Source: Lentzea sp. NEAU-D7 (GTDB taxonomy: Bacteria; Actinomycetota; Actinomycetes; Mycobacteriales; Pseudonocardiaceae). From it: DNA of 64,000 bases. The position numbers and the translations under genes were made by a program. Every line of letters begins with the position of its first letter. The stretch's first letter is position 1. Of this stretch, positions 55,604 to 63,661 are shown in pieces. The DNA lies in NCBI RefSeq assembly GCF_026242055.1, contig NZ_JAPJDL010000002.1, positions 434,001-498,000 on the forward strand. The letters are read 5' to 3'. The notes under the pieces are model-generated. The model saw only the letters and a list, made by a program, of their open reading frames with translations, did not search any database and had not been told where the DNA came from.

Positions 55604-58441
55604 GTGTCGTGCACACCTCTCGGTGAGAATCTCGTGGCGTGGGAGCAGTCGGCCGATCTCCCCGTATCGCTCCCGTTGCGCGGACGTGACGAGGAAACTC
55701 GGAGGACAAAGCGATTCGTCCAGGCGGTGGCGGAGTCCCGGCAGGCCCGAATGCTGGTGGTGGCGTCCCCTGCGGGCACGGGCAACACCAGGCTGGTGGC
55801 CGAGGGAACGTCCCTGGCCGCGCTGCGCGGCTTCTCCTCGCTGGACCTGTCGCCGGGCGCCTTCCCGGCGGAGGGCTCCCGGGCGGACCACCCGCACGTG
55901 GTCAGCATGAGCGCGCTCGCCGCCCAGATCGAGCCGCGGCTGGCCCGGCGGCTCCGGCACGGACCGGTGCTGGTCACGCTCGACGACGCTCATCGGACGC
56001 CGCCGTCGGTGCTCGGCGCCGTGAGCGCGGTGATGGCCAAGTTCAAAGATCAGCCTGTGGGCTGGCTTCTCACCGTGCACGCCGAACAGTTCGGCACGGC
56101 CGCGAGCGCGATGTTGCAGGACATGGCGCGCGTACTTCCGTGCGACTGGCTTGAGCCGCTCACGCCACTGTCGGACGACGCGGCGCTGGCCATCGCCGCC
56201 GACGTGCTGGGCGCGGTGCCGGACCAGGACGTCGCCGCGCTGGTCAACAGCGCCGGCACCACGCCGCTGCAGGTCGTCGAGGTCGTCATGGACCTGGTGC
56301 GCGACGACCAGATCCAGGTCGTGAGCGAGGTCGCCCGGCTGATGGGCGGCCCGATGGAGCGCGGCATCGCCTGCGCCGTGTCACCGGACCCCGCCGGGCG
56401 ACTGCCGTGGTCGTTCCGGCGGATGATGGGCGAGCGGCTGCACGCGCTGTCGCCCCAGGCGCAGGACGTGCTCCAGGTCGCGGCGGTGCTCGGCTGCGGC
56501 TTCTCGCCCGAGGACCTGGCGGAGATGCTGGGCGAACCCGTGGCCGTGCTGCTGCGGCCGTTGCGCGAAGCGCTCGCGGCCGGGTTCCTGCGCGGTGGCG
56601 GTGCCGAGTTCGTCTTCCACCGGGAACCGGTGTGGCGGGCCGTGCTCGGCTCCGTGCCCGAGCCGATGCGGTCGGCGCTGCACCGGCAGGCGGTGACGAT
56701 GCTGCTCGGCCGTGAGCACCAGGACGCGGTGTCCGTCGCGACGCATCTCGTGCACTGCGCGCGCCCAGGGGACGCGGAGGCCGTCAGCGCCGTCGACGCG
56801 GCGGCGCAGAGCCTGCTGCCGGAGTCCCCGGAGGCGGCCGCGGCACTCGCGATCAACGGCCTGAGGATCACCGGACCGGGCGAGCCGAACCGGATCGCGC
56901 TCGGCGTCACGGCGGCCGCGGCCCTCGTCCGGATGGGCAGGCTCAGCCAGGCGGTGGAGCTCGCGCGGGACCTGCTGCACCCCGACGACCCCGCCCACGT
57001 GCAGCCGGCGTCGGCGCTGCGCACCTGGCAAACGATCGCCCAGATGCTGCGCGGTGACGACACCACGGTCTGCACCGTTGGCCTGGAGGCCGGCGCGGCC
57101 GCCGGCGGGCACGACCTGTCGCCGGAGTTGTTGCTGCTCAACATCCTGTCGCTGCACAACCTCACCGCGGCGATCGGCATGGCGGACCAGGTGCTGGCGC
57201 AGGCCGGCCGGTTCAGCCCGGACGTGCTGGCCGCCGCGCTGACCGTGCGGGCGATGGCGAGCTGGCGCGAGGGCGACCTCGACGTGGCGATCGAGGCCGC
57301 CGAGGCGGCCGTGGCCGAGCGCGACGAGCTGACCAGGATCTGGCAGAGCGATCCACTGTGGACGAAGGTGTGGATCCTCACCAGGCTCGGCCGGCTCGAC
57401 GAGGCGCTCGCCGCGGTGGACGAGGCCTGCGGCACGGCGGAAGCGCACGGGAACGGTGTGATGACCTCGGTCCCGCTCACGCTGCGCGCGGCGGTGTTGC
57501 TGGCCCAGGGCGACGTCACCGCCGCCGAAGCGGCCGCGACCACCGGTCTCGCGGCCTCCGAGACCGCCGAGATGCCGTTGTTCCAGCCGCAGCTCGGCGC
57601 GGTGCTGGTGCTCTGCGCACTCCGGCGCGGCGATCTGGTCACCGCCACCGACGGGCTGCGCAGGCTGGAGGAGTCGATCCCCGCCGGGCACCCCCACCCG
57701 TGCGCGGTGACACTGCGGCTGATCGCGGGTCAGGTGGCCGCGGCCGGTGACGGTGCGGCGGCGGCGATCGGCGAGATCCGCCCGTACGCCGAAGATCCCC
57801 GGCTGTGCGCGCAGCTGCTGATGGAGGCACCCACCGCGACGGCGTGGTGCGTGCGCACCGCCCTGGCCGCCGACGACCACGCGCTCGCCGAACTGTTCGC
57901 GCGCACGGCCGAGGACCTGGCCCGCGCCAACCCGAAGCACGAGTCGGTGGTCATCGCCGCCGCACACGGCCGTGCACTGGTGGAACAGGACACCGCCGTG
58001 CTGGCGGAACTGCGTGAGAGGTGCACCGACCCGTGGACGAAAGCCTCTCTCGCGGAAGACATCGCGGCCGTCCACCTCGACACCGACCGGGAGCGTGCGG
58101 TCCTCGAACTCAACCACGCGCTGGGCGGCTACGACGAGATCGAGGCCGAGCTCGACTCCGCCCGAGTCCGCCGCACGCTGCGCAGGCTCGGCGTCCGGCG
58201 GCGCCGCACCGCGGTGCGGCGCCAGGACGACCAGGAGCAGGAACCCAGGCCCCGCACCGGCTGGGACAGCCTCACCGGCACCGAGCAGAAGGTCGCCCGG
58301 CTCGTCGCGGACGGCCTCACCAACCGCCAGGTGGCGAAGGAGCTCTTCATCTCACCGCACACGGTCGGGTTCCACCTGCGGCAGATCTACCGCAAGCTCG
58401 CCATCGGGTCCAGGGTGGACCTGGCCCGGATCGCGCCCTGA
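55604..58441 (+). CDS. staR: Large LuxR-type (LAL) transcriptional regulator, probable staR
   Basis: A 945-residue regulator of the LAL class, the likely pathway activator. It has an N-terminal AAA-like domain with a degenerate P-loop (SPAGTGNT at residues 55-62; Asn61 replaces the usual Lys), a Walker B-like LVTLDDAHR, a long TPR-like helical middle (about 300-830) and a C-terminal helix-turn-helix (residues 890-945: LTGTEQKVARLVADGLTNRQ, then VAKELFISPHTVGFHLRQIY). The GTG at 55604 has AGGGAAAA upstream. It follows staG-staN, where staR lies in the known cluster. Loss of the Lys suggests ATP may not be hydrolysed. Confidence 0.85.
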   Translation: MSCTPLGENLVAWEQSADLPVSLPLRGRDEETRRTKRFVQAVAESRQARMLVVASPAGTGNTRLVAEGTSLAALRGFSSLDLSPGAFPAEGSRADHPHVVSMSALAAQIEPRLARRLRHGPVLVTLDDAHRTPPSVLGAVSAVMAKFKDQPVGWLLTVHAEQFGTAASAMLQDMARVLPCDWLEPLTPLSDDAALAIAADVLGAVPDQDVAALVNSAGTTPLQVVEVVMDLVRDDQIQVVSEVARLMGGPMERGIACAVSPDPAGRLPWSFRRMMGERLHALSPQAQDVLQVAAVLGCGFSPEDLAEMLGEPVAVLLRPLREALAAGFLRGGGAEFVFHREPVWRAVLGSVPEPMRSALHRQAVTMLLGREHQDAVSVATHLVHCARPGDAEAVSAVDAAAQSLLPESPEAAAALAINGLRITGPGEPNRIALGVTAAAALVRMGRLSQAVELARDLLHPDDPAHVQPASALRTWQTIAQMLRGDDTTVCTVGLEAGAAAGGHDLSPELLLLNILSLHNLTAAIGMADQVLAQAGRFSPDVLAAALTVRAMASWREGDLDVAIEAAEAAVAERDELTRIWQSDPLWTKVWILTRLGRLDEALAAVDEACGTAEAHGNGVMTSVPLTLRAAVLLAQGDVTAAEAAATTGLAASETAEMPLFQPQLGAVLVLCALRRGDLVTATDGLRRLEESIPAGHPHPCAVTLRLIAGQVAAAGDGAAAAIGEIRPYAEDPRLCAQLLMEAPTATAWCVRTALAADDHALAELFARTAEDLARANPKHESVVIAAAHGRALVEQDTAVLAELRERCTDPWTKASLAEDIAAVHLDTDRERAVLELNHALGGYDEIEAELDSARVRRTLRRLGVRRRRTAVRRQDDQEQEPRPRTGWDSLTGTEQKVARLVADGLTNRQVAKELFISPHTVGFHLRQIYRKLAIGSRVDLARIAP

Positions 58442-58490
58442 CCGCCGATCGGGGGTAGGAAGCGATCATCGGCTCGACCAGAGTGGCCGC

Positions 58491-59492
58491 ATGAGGATCA
58501 TCGCGGTGGCACTCGCCGCACTTCTGGCCGTGCCCGGGGTGGCGTCGGCGACGGACACCTACTGGGAACTCAAGCCGACCGGCAGCGACGCCCGCCTGCG
58601 CGGCCTGTCCGCCGTCTCGGGTCAGGTCGCGTGGGCGAGCGGCTCCAAGGGAACCGTCCTGCGCACCGTGAACGCGGGCCGGACCTGGGAGTCGGTCGGC
58701 CCGCCCGGCACCGAGGCGCTCGAGTTCCGCGACATCGAGGCCTTCGACGCGCGCAACGCCGTGGCGCTGTCGATCGGGCAGGGTGAGTCGTCGCGCATCT
58801 ACCGCACGTCCGACGGCGGCAGGACCTGGCAGGAGGAGTTCCGCAACAGCGACCCGAACGCGTTCTACGACTGCATGGCGTTCTTCGACCGGTTCCGCGG
58901 ACTGGCGCTGAGCGACCCGGTCGACGGGAAGTTCCGGGTGTTGCGGACGTGGGACGGCGGGCGGTCGTGGCAGGTCGACGACCCCAAGGGCATGCCGGAC
59001 GCGCTGCCGGGCGAGTTCGCCTTCGCGGCGTCCGGGCAGTGCGTGACGACCAGCGGCAACCACGCGTGGATCGCGACCGGCGGCGGCGCGAAGGCACGGG
59101 TGCTGGAGTCGCGCGACGGCGGCCGGTCGTGGAAGGCGAGCGAGGTGCCGCTGCCGTCCGGTGAGGCGGCCGGGGTGTTCGCGGTGGCGTTCAAGACGCC
59201 CTGGCGCGGAGTGGCCATCGGTGGTGACTACCTGAAGCCGACCGATCCCACGCCGGCGTTCGCGACCAACGACGGGCGCGGCTGGACGGCGGGGAAGCAG
59301 GCTCCGGTCGGCTACCGGTCCGGCATCGCCTACCGCGGCGACGGCCTGGTGGCGGTCGGTCCGTCCGGGACGGACACCAGCAAGGACGGCAAGTCCTGGA
59401 AGGTCGCGGACACGGGAAGTTTCGACACCGTGGACTGCGTCGGACACATTTGCTGGGCGGCCGGCGAGAAGGGCCGCGTCGGGCGTACGTGA
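58491..59492 (+). CDS. Secreted BNR/Ycf48-like beta-propeller protein
   Basis: A 333-residue exported protein with a signal peptide (residues 1-20, MRIIAVALAALLAVPGVASA). The rest is a repeated beta-propeller: GTVLRTVNAGRTWESV, SRIYRTSDGGRTWQEE, FRVLRTWDGGRSWQVD, ARVLESRDGGRSWKAS and TDTSKDGKSWKVA are BNR/Asp-box units (S/T-x-D-x-G-x-T/S-W). These are shared by Ycf48-like photosystem factors, sialidases and xyloglucanases; catalytic residues for a glycosidase are not evident. It lies just after the pathway regulator and is probably not part of the cluster. Confidence 0.85.
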   Translation: MRIIAVALAALLAVPGVASATDTYWELKPTGSDARLRGLSAVSGQVAWASGSKGTVLRTVNAGRTWESVGPPGTEALEFRDIEAFDARNAVALSIGQGESSRIYRTSDGGRTWQEEFRNSDPNAFYDCMAFFDRFRGLALSDPVDGKFRVLRTWDGGRSWQVDDPKGMPDALPGEFAFAASGQCVTTSGNHAWIATGGGAKARVLESRDGGRSWKASEVPLPSGEAAGVFAVAFKTPWRGVAIGGDYLKPTDPTPAFATNDGRGWTAGKQAPVGYRSGIAYRGDGLVAVGPSGTDTSKDGKSWKVADTGSFDTVDCVGHICWAAGEKGRVGRT

Positions 59493-59505
59493 GGGGAGTG
59501 CCGGC

Positions 59506-60144
59506 GTGCGTCTGCACCCGGGAGAGGTCGAGGCCACGGGGTGGCGGGTCCTCAAGCTGACCGATGTGGTGCGGCGGCTGCTTGAGGAGGCGCCCGGTGT
59601 CACCGGGCGTCCGCTCGTCGTCGCCGTGGACGGGCGGGGCGGTGCCGGGAAGTCCACCCTGGTCGCGCGGCTGCGGAAGGTCGTTCCCGGCTCGGATGTC
59701 GTGCACACCGACGACATCGCCTGGAACCAGGCGTACTTCGACTGGGGCGGGCTGATCGCGGAGAACGTCCTAGCGCCGCTGCACCGGGGCGAGGCGGTGG
59801 AGTTCCGCCCGCCGGCGTGGGTCGAGCACGACCGGCCCGGCGCGATCCGCGTCACCGCGGGGGCCGGGATCGTCTGGGTCGAGGGCACCGGGATCATCCG
59901 CGAGGAGCTCGCCGGGTGGATCGACGCCTCGATCTGGGTGCAGGGCGACCTGGACGAACAGGAACGCCGGTTGTCCGCGCGCGACGGTGACTCCGCCGAG
60001 CAACGACGCCACGTCGCCGCGTGGCTGGCCGAGGAGCTGCCGTTCCTGCGGCGCGAACAGCCGTGGCGCAGGGCGACCGTCGTCGTCGCGGGTACGGGCG
60101 TGCTCCGCCACGATTCCGAGTCCGAGATCGTCGTCGCGGTGTAA
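59506..60144 (+). CDS. Uridine kinase-like P-loop protein
   Basis: A 212-residue P-loop kinase related to uridine/phosphoribulokinases. Walker A is VAVDGRGGAGKSTLVARL (about residues 40-57); SDVVHTDDIAWNQAYFDW holds the substrate Asp, and a WVEGTGII-type strand follows. Actinobacterial members of this group have no proven substrate. It starts at a GTG 13 bases after the propeller gene and may be co-transcribed with it. Confidence 0.85.
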   Translation: MRLHPGEVEATGWRVLKLTDVVRRLLEEAPGVTGRPLVVAVDGRGGAGKSTLVARLRKVVPGSDVVHTDDIAWNQAYFDWGGLIAENVLAPLHRGEAVEFRPPAWVEHDRPGAIRVTAGAGIVWVEGTGIIREELAGWIDASIWVQGDLDEQERRLSARDGDSAEQRRHVAAWLAEELPFLRREQPWRRATVVVAGTGVLRHDSESEIVVAV

Positions 60145-60208
60145 CACCCGCCGGGCCTGTGGCGAAAAAGGACGTGTCGGCCGCTCCCGCGCGGGGTAGC
60201 CGAAGCAG

Positions 60209-61054
60209 GTGTTCGACGGATTCTCGTTGCGTTGCAGGGACGTTGGCGAGGCCAATCTGCGAGTGAGGACCGGTGGTGCAGGGCCACCGGTCCTCCTCTT
60301 GCACGGCCACCCCCGAACCCACACCACCTGGCACCGCGTCGCGCCGCTGCTCGCTGACGACCACACGGTCGTGTGCCCGGACCTGCGCGGCTACGGCGAA
60401 TCCAGCAAACCCGGTGACTACTCGAAACGGGCGATGGCCCGCGACTTCGTGAACCTGATGCAGGGGCTCGGCCACGAGGAGTTCGCCGTCGTCGGCCACG
60501 ACCGCGGGGCCGCCGCGGCGATCAGGCTGGCGCTCGACCACCCGGACCGGGTCACGCACCTGGCCGTGCTGGACGGACTGCCCATCGGCGCCCACCTGAG
60601 CCGCTGCGACGACCGGTTCGCCCAGGCCTGGTACCACTGGTTCTTCCTGGCGCGGCAGGAACTCGCCGCCGCGATGATCAACGAGAACCCCGACCTCTGG
60701 TACGGCGGCCGCTACCACGACACGCCCCTCGCGATGGGTGTGGAGAACTGGGCCGACTTCCAGCGGGCCATCCACGACCCCGAGACCGTGGTCGCGATGT
60801 GCGGTGACTACCGCGCCGGCCTGGAGGTCGACCGCCACCACGACGACGAGGACCGGGCCGCGGGACGCAGGATCACCTGTCCCGTGCTCGCGCTCTGGTC
60901 CGCCAAGGACGACCTCGGCGACCTCTACGGCGACCTGCCGGCGATCTGGGCCGAATGGGCCGACGACGTGCGCGTTCGTTCCCTCGACTGCGGGCACCAC
61001 ATGGCCGAGGAGGCACCCGTCGAACTGGTCCGCGAGTTACGTGCGTTGTTCTGA
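60209..61054 (+). CDS. Haloacetate dehalogenase / epoxide hydrolase-like alpha/beta hydrolase
   Basis: A 281-residue alpha/beta hydrolase. VLLLHGHPRTHTTWHRVAP gives the oxyanion hole, Asp98 in VVGHDRGAAAAIRLA is the nucleophile, CPVLALWSAKDDLGD the acid and CGHHMAEEAPVELV the catalytic His. An Asp nucleophile with this spacing fits fluoroacetate/haloacetate dehalogenases and epoxide hydrolases rather than esterases. The GTG at 60209 is used. It contains a TTA leucine codon (61037-61039), rare in such genomes. The natural substrate is unknown. Confidence 0.86.
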   Translation: MFDGFSLRCRDVGEANLRVRTGGAGPPVLLLHGHPRTHTTWHRVAPLLADDHTVVCPDLRGYGESSKPGDYSKRAMARDFVNLMQGLGHEEFAVVGHDRGAAAAIRLALDHPDRVTHLAVLDGLPIGAHLSRCDDRFAQAWYHWFFLARQELAAAMINENPDLWYGGRYHDTPLAMGVENWADFQRAIHDPETVVAMCGDYRAGLEVDRHHDDEDRAAGRRITCPVLALWSAKDDLGDLYGDLPAIWAEWADDVRVRSLDCGHHMAEEAPVELVRELRALF

Positions 61055-61115
61055 ACGGACCGTTGACGACAGGTGGTGATGAGGTTTCGGCGCGCGCACG
61101 CGTTAGGGTCTCTCC

Positions 61116-62081
61116 GTGGCCATCGCACGCGCCGAACGCCTTGTCAACCTGGTGCTGTGCCTGCTGTCGACCCGTCAGTACCTGACAGCGGAGCGCATCC
61201 GCGCCATCGTCCCCGGCTATCACGAAGCGCCGACGGACGAGGCGTTCTTCCGCATGTTCGAACGGGACAAGTCCGAGCTGCGTGATCTCGGCGTGCCGCT
61301 CGAGACCGGGCGGCAGTCCAACGCCGAGGGAGCGGAGGACGGCTACCGGATTGCGCGGCGCGACTACGAGCTCGGCGACATCGACCTCGAACCCGACGAG
61401 GCCGCCGCCGTGGCGCTGGCCGCCCGGCTGTGGGACTCGCCGCAGCTCACGGGCGCCGTGCACGGCGCGTTGATCAAGCTGCGGGCCGCCGGGGTCGACG
61501 TCGACCAGGACACGCCCGCCGCCGTCGAGCCCAAGGTGCGCGCCAACGAGCCCGCGTTCCCGCCGCTGCTGCAGGCCGTGCAGGCGGGGCAGGTCGTCTC
61601 GTTCGACTACCGCAAGCCGCCGCCGGGCGGGCAGAAGGAACGCACGGTCGAACCGTGGGGCGTGGTCGCGTGGCGCGGCAAGTGGTACCTCGTCGGCTGG
61701 GACCGTGAACGCAACGACACGCGGTGCTTCCGGCTCTCCCGCGTCGTGGGTGCGGTCCGGACCGTCGGCAAGCCCGGTGCCTTCACCGTGCCCGAGGGCA
61801 CGGACCTGATGAGCCTCATCGCGCGCACGCAGGCCGATCCGCACCACACGGCGCCCGCCAAGATCTGGGTGGCCAAGGACCGGGCGCAGGGCCTGCGGCG
61901 GCACGCGAAGGTCGTCGGGGAACGCGACGGCGGCGACGTCGTCGAGATCGACCTGAAGTTCCCCGACTCGGCGGCCAAGTGGCTCGCCGGGTTCGGGCCC
62001 GACGTCGTGGTGCTGGAGCCCGAGGTCCTGGCCAAGTCGGTCCGCGACCGCCTGCAGGGCGCACTGGAAGGAGCGCGGTGA
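61116..62081 (+). CDS. pafB: Proteasome accessory factor B, WYL-domain regulator
   Basis: A 321-residue regulator with an N-terminal winged helix (AIARAERLVNLVLCLLSTRQ, YLTAERIRAIVPGY) and a WYL domain (VSFDYRKPPPGGQKERTVEP followed by WGVVAWRGKWYLVGWDRER). In mycobacteria PafB and PafC form the activator of the LexA-independent DNA-damage response; the name comes from proximity to pafA. Here they are far from pafA. The GTG at 61116 gives the normal start. It overlaps pafC by four bases (GTGA). Confidence 0.95.
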   Translation: MAIARAERLVNLVLCLLSTRQYLTAERIRAIVPGYHEAPTDEAFFRMFERDKSELRDLGVPLETGRQSNAEGAEDGYRIARRDYELGDIDLEPDEAAAVALAARLWDSPQLTGAVHGALIKLRAAGVDVDQDTPAAVEPKVRANEPAFPPLLQAVQAGQVVSFDYRKPPPGGQKERTVEPWGVVAWRGKWYLVGWDRERNDTRCFRLSRVVGAVRTVGKPGAFTVPEGTDLMSLIARTQADPHHTAPAKIWVAKDRAQGLRRHAKVVGERDGGDVVEIDLKFPDSAAKWLAGFGPDVVVLEPEVLAKSVRDRLQGALEGAR

Positions 62082-63058
62082 CCGCGTCGAACGAAAGGCT
62101 GCCGCGGCTGCTCGCACTCGTGCCGTACCTGCTCAACCGGCCCGCGATCACGGTCAAGGAGGCCGCGGCCGACTTCGGCATCACGCCCAAGCAGCTGCGC
62201 AAGGACCTCGAGCTGCTGTGGATGTGCGGCCTTCCCGGCTACGGGCCGGGCGACCTGATCGACCTCTCGTTCGAGGGCGAGACGATCACCGTCTCGTTCG
62301 ACGCGGGCCTCGACCGGCCGCTGCGCCTCACCGCGGCCGAGGCGGCGTCGCTGCTGGTCGCGCTGCGCGCGCTGGCGGACACGCCGGGCGTCGTCGACAC
62401 GGACGCGGTGCAGCGGGCGCTGGCCAAGATCGAGGCCGCGGTCGGCAAGGCGCAGCCGGCGGGCATGGTGGTCGGGCTCGGCGCGTTCGAACGCGGGGAG
62501 ACCGCAGAGGTCCGAGCCGCCGTGCAGGACGCCGTGAAGCGCGAACGGGCAGTGAGCATCCGTTACTACTCGCAGTCGCACGATGCGATGAGCGACCGAG
62601 TGGTCGATCCGATGCGTCTGCTGCTCGTCGAAGGCCGCGGCTACCTCGAAGGATGGTGCCGCTCGGCGCTCGGCGTGCGGTTGTTCCGCCTCGACCGCAT
62701 CGACGACGTGCGGGTGCTCGACGAGCCTTCGTCGCCTCCGCCGCACGCCCAGCTGACCGATACATCGGAGGGGTTGTTCCACCCGAGAGACGATCAGAAA
62801 ATCGCGGTCCTTCTGCTCGAACCGGACGCGCACTGGGTCGCCGAGTACTACCCGGTCGACCACTCGGCCGAGCTCTCCGACGGCCGCACGCGTGTCCTCA
62901 TGCGCTACGACGACCCTTCCTGGATGGTTCGCCTGCTCCTCGGGCTGGGCGGCGACGTGCACGTCGAACAGCCGTCGGAGCTCGCGGAGGAAGTTGTTCG
63001 CCAGGCGGCAGAAGCATTGCGCCGGGCAGATCACCTGCTGTCCACCCAAGACGTATAA
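62078..63058 (+). CDS. pafC: Proteasome accessory factor C, WYL-domain regulator
   Basis: A 326-residue partner of PafB with the same plan: a winged helix (RLPRLLALVPYLLNRPAITV, then KEAAADFGITPKQLRKDLEL) and a WYL domain (VSIRYYSQSHDAMSDRVVDP, LLLVEGRGYLEGWCRSALGV). The GTG at 62078 overlaps the pafB stop, so the pair is translationally coupled and likely acts as a complex in DNA-damage signalling. It is followed by a small membrane protein and tatA. Confidence 0.95.
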   Translation: MTASNERLPRLLALVPYLLNRPAITVKEAAADFGITPKQLRKDLELLWMCGLPGYGPGDLIDLSFEGETITVSFDAGLDRPLRLTAAEAASLLVALRALADTPGVVDTDAVQRALAKIEAAVGKAQPAGMVVGLGAFERGETAEVRAAVQDAVKRERAVSIRYYSQSHDAMSDRVVDPMRLLLVEGRGYLEGWCRSALGVRLFRLDRIDDVRVLDEPSSPPPHAQLTDTSEGLFHPRDDQKIAVLLLEPDAHWVAEYYPVDHSAELSDGRTRVLMRYDDPSWMVRLLLGLGGDVHVEQPSELAEEVVRQAAEALRRADHLLSTQDV

Positions 63059-63061
63059 CGT

Positions 63062-63340
63062 GTGCTTGTGCCGTCCACACCGACCCTGGCGCTGATCGCG
63101 CTCGGCCTGATCGTGCTCCTCGCGATCGCGATCCGAGTCATCCGATCCTTGCGTCGATTCGCCCGCGCCCGCACTCTGGTGGGGGACGGGGTCGGCAACG
63201 GCGTCGGTCTGCTCAAGGCGCGATCCGCGGCGCTGAAGGTGGCCATCGCCGAACGGCGGCCCAAGGAACAGGCCCGCACCAGGGCAAACCCCGCGTACGA
63301 TCGTCGTAGCGGGGCAGACAGGAGGATCACCAATGGGTAA
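63062..63340 (+). CDS. Small membrane protein between pafC and tatA
   Basis: A 92-residue protein with one N-terminal membrane helix ([20 protein letters not shown]) and a basic C-terminal tail ([20 protein letters not shown]). It starts at a GTG three bases after the pafC stop and overlaps the tatA start by 8 bases, so it is part of the pafB-pafC-tatA-tatC transcript. Comparable small genes sit here in related actinomycetes. No function is known. Confidence 0.7.
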   Translation: MLVPSTPTLALIALGLIVLLAIAIRVIRSLRRFARARTLVGDGVGNGVGLLKARSAALKVAIAERRPKEQARTRANPAYDRRSGADRRITNG

Positions 63341-63623
63341 CCTCGGACCCACCGAGCTGATCATCATCGCAGTGGTGATCATTCTGCTGTTCGGTGCGAA
63401 GAAGCTTCCCGACATGGCCCGTTCGCTCGGCAAGTCGGCGAAGATCTTCAAGGCTGAGACCAAGGGCCTGCGCGACCAGGACGCGGACGACGCGCCGGTG
63501 CAGCAGCAGCCCGTGCAGCAGCCGGTCCAGCAGCTCCCGCCCGCCCAGCCGCAGCCGGTCCAGCAGCCCCAGGTCGCGCCTCCCATCGAGCAGACCACGC
63601 AGAACAAGGCCGCGAACAACTGA
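63333..63623 (+). CDS. tatA: Sec-independent protein translocase TatA
   Basis: A 96-residue TatA of the twin-arginine export system. One membrane helix ([20 protein letters not shown], with the conserved Glu and FG hinge) is followed by an amphipathic helix ([18 protein letters not shown]) and a Gln/Pro-rich tail with PVQQ repeats. A GGAGGATCACC region precedes the ATG. tatC follows after 38 bases. The pair exports folded proteins; the tail length is typical of actinobacteria. Confidence 0.96.
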   Translation: MGNLGPTELIIIAVVIILLFGAKKLPDMARSLGKSAKIFKAETKGLRDQDADDAPVQQQPVQQPVQQLPPAQPQPVQQPQVAPPIEQTTQNKAANN

Positions 63624-63661
63624 CTTTCCTCCTCTCCTGACTTGTAAGGACGGTCAACGCG

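Noticed and set aside
58442..58490. Weak inverted repeat after the LAL regulator gene
   Set aside because: Stem is short and interrupted; not good enough to call a terminator.
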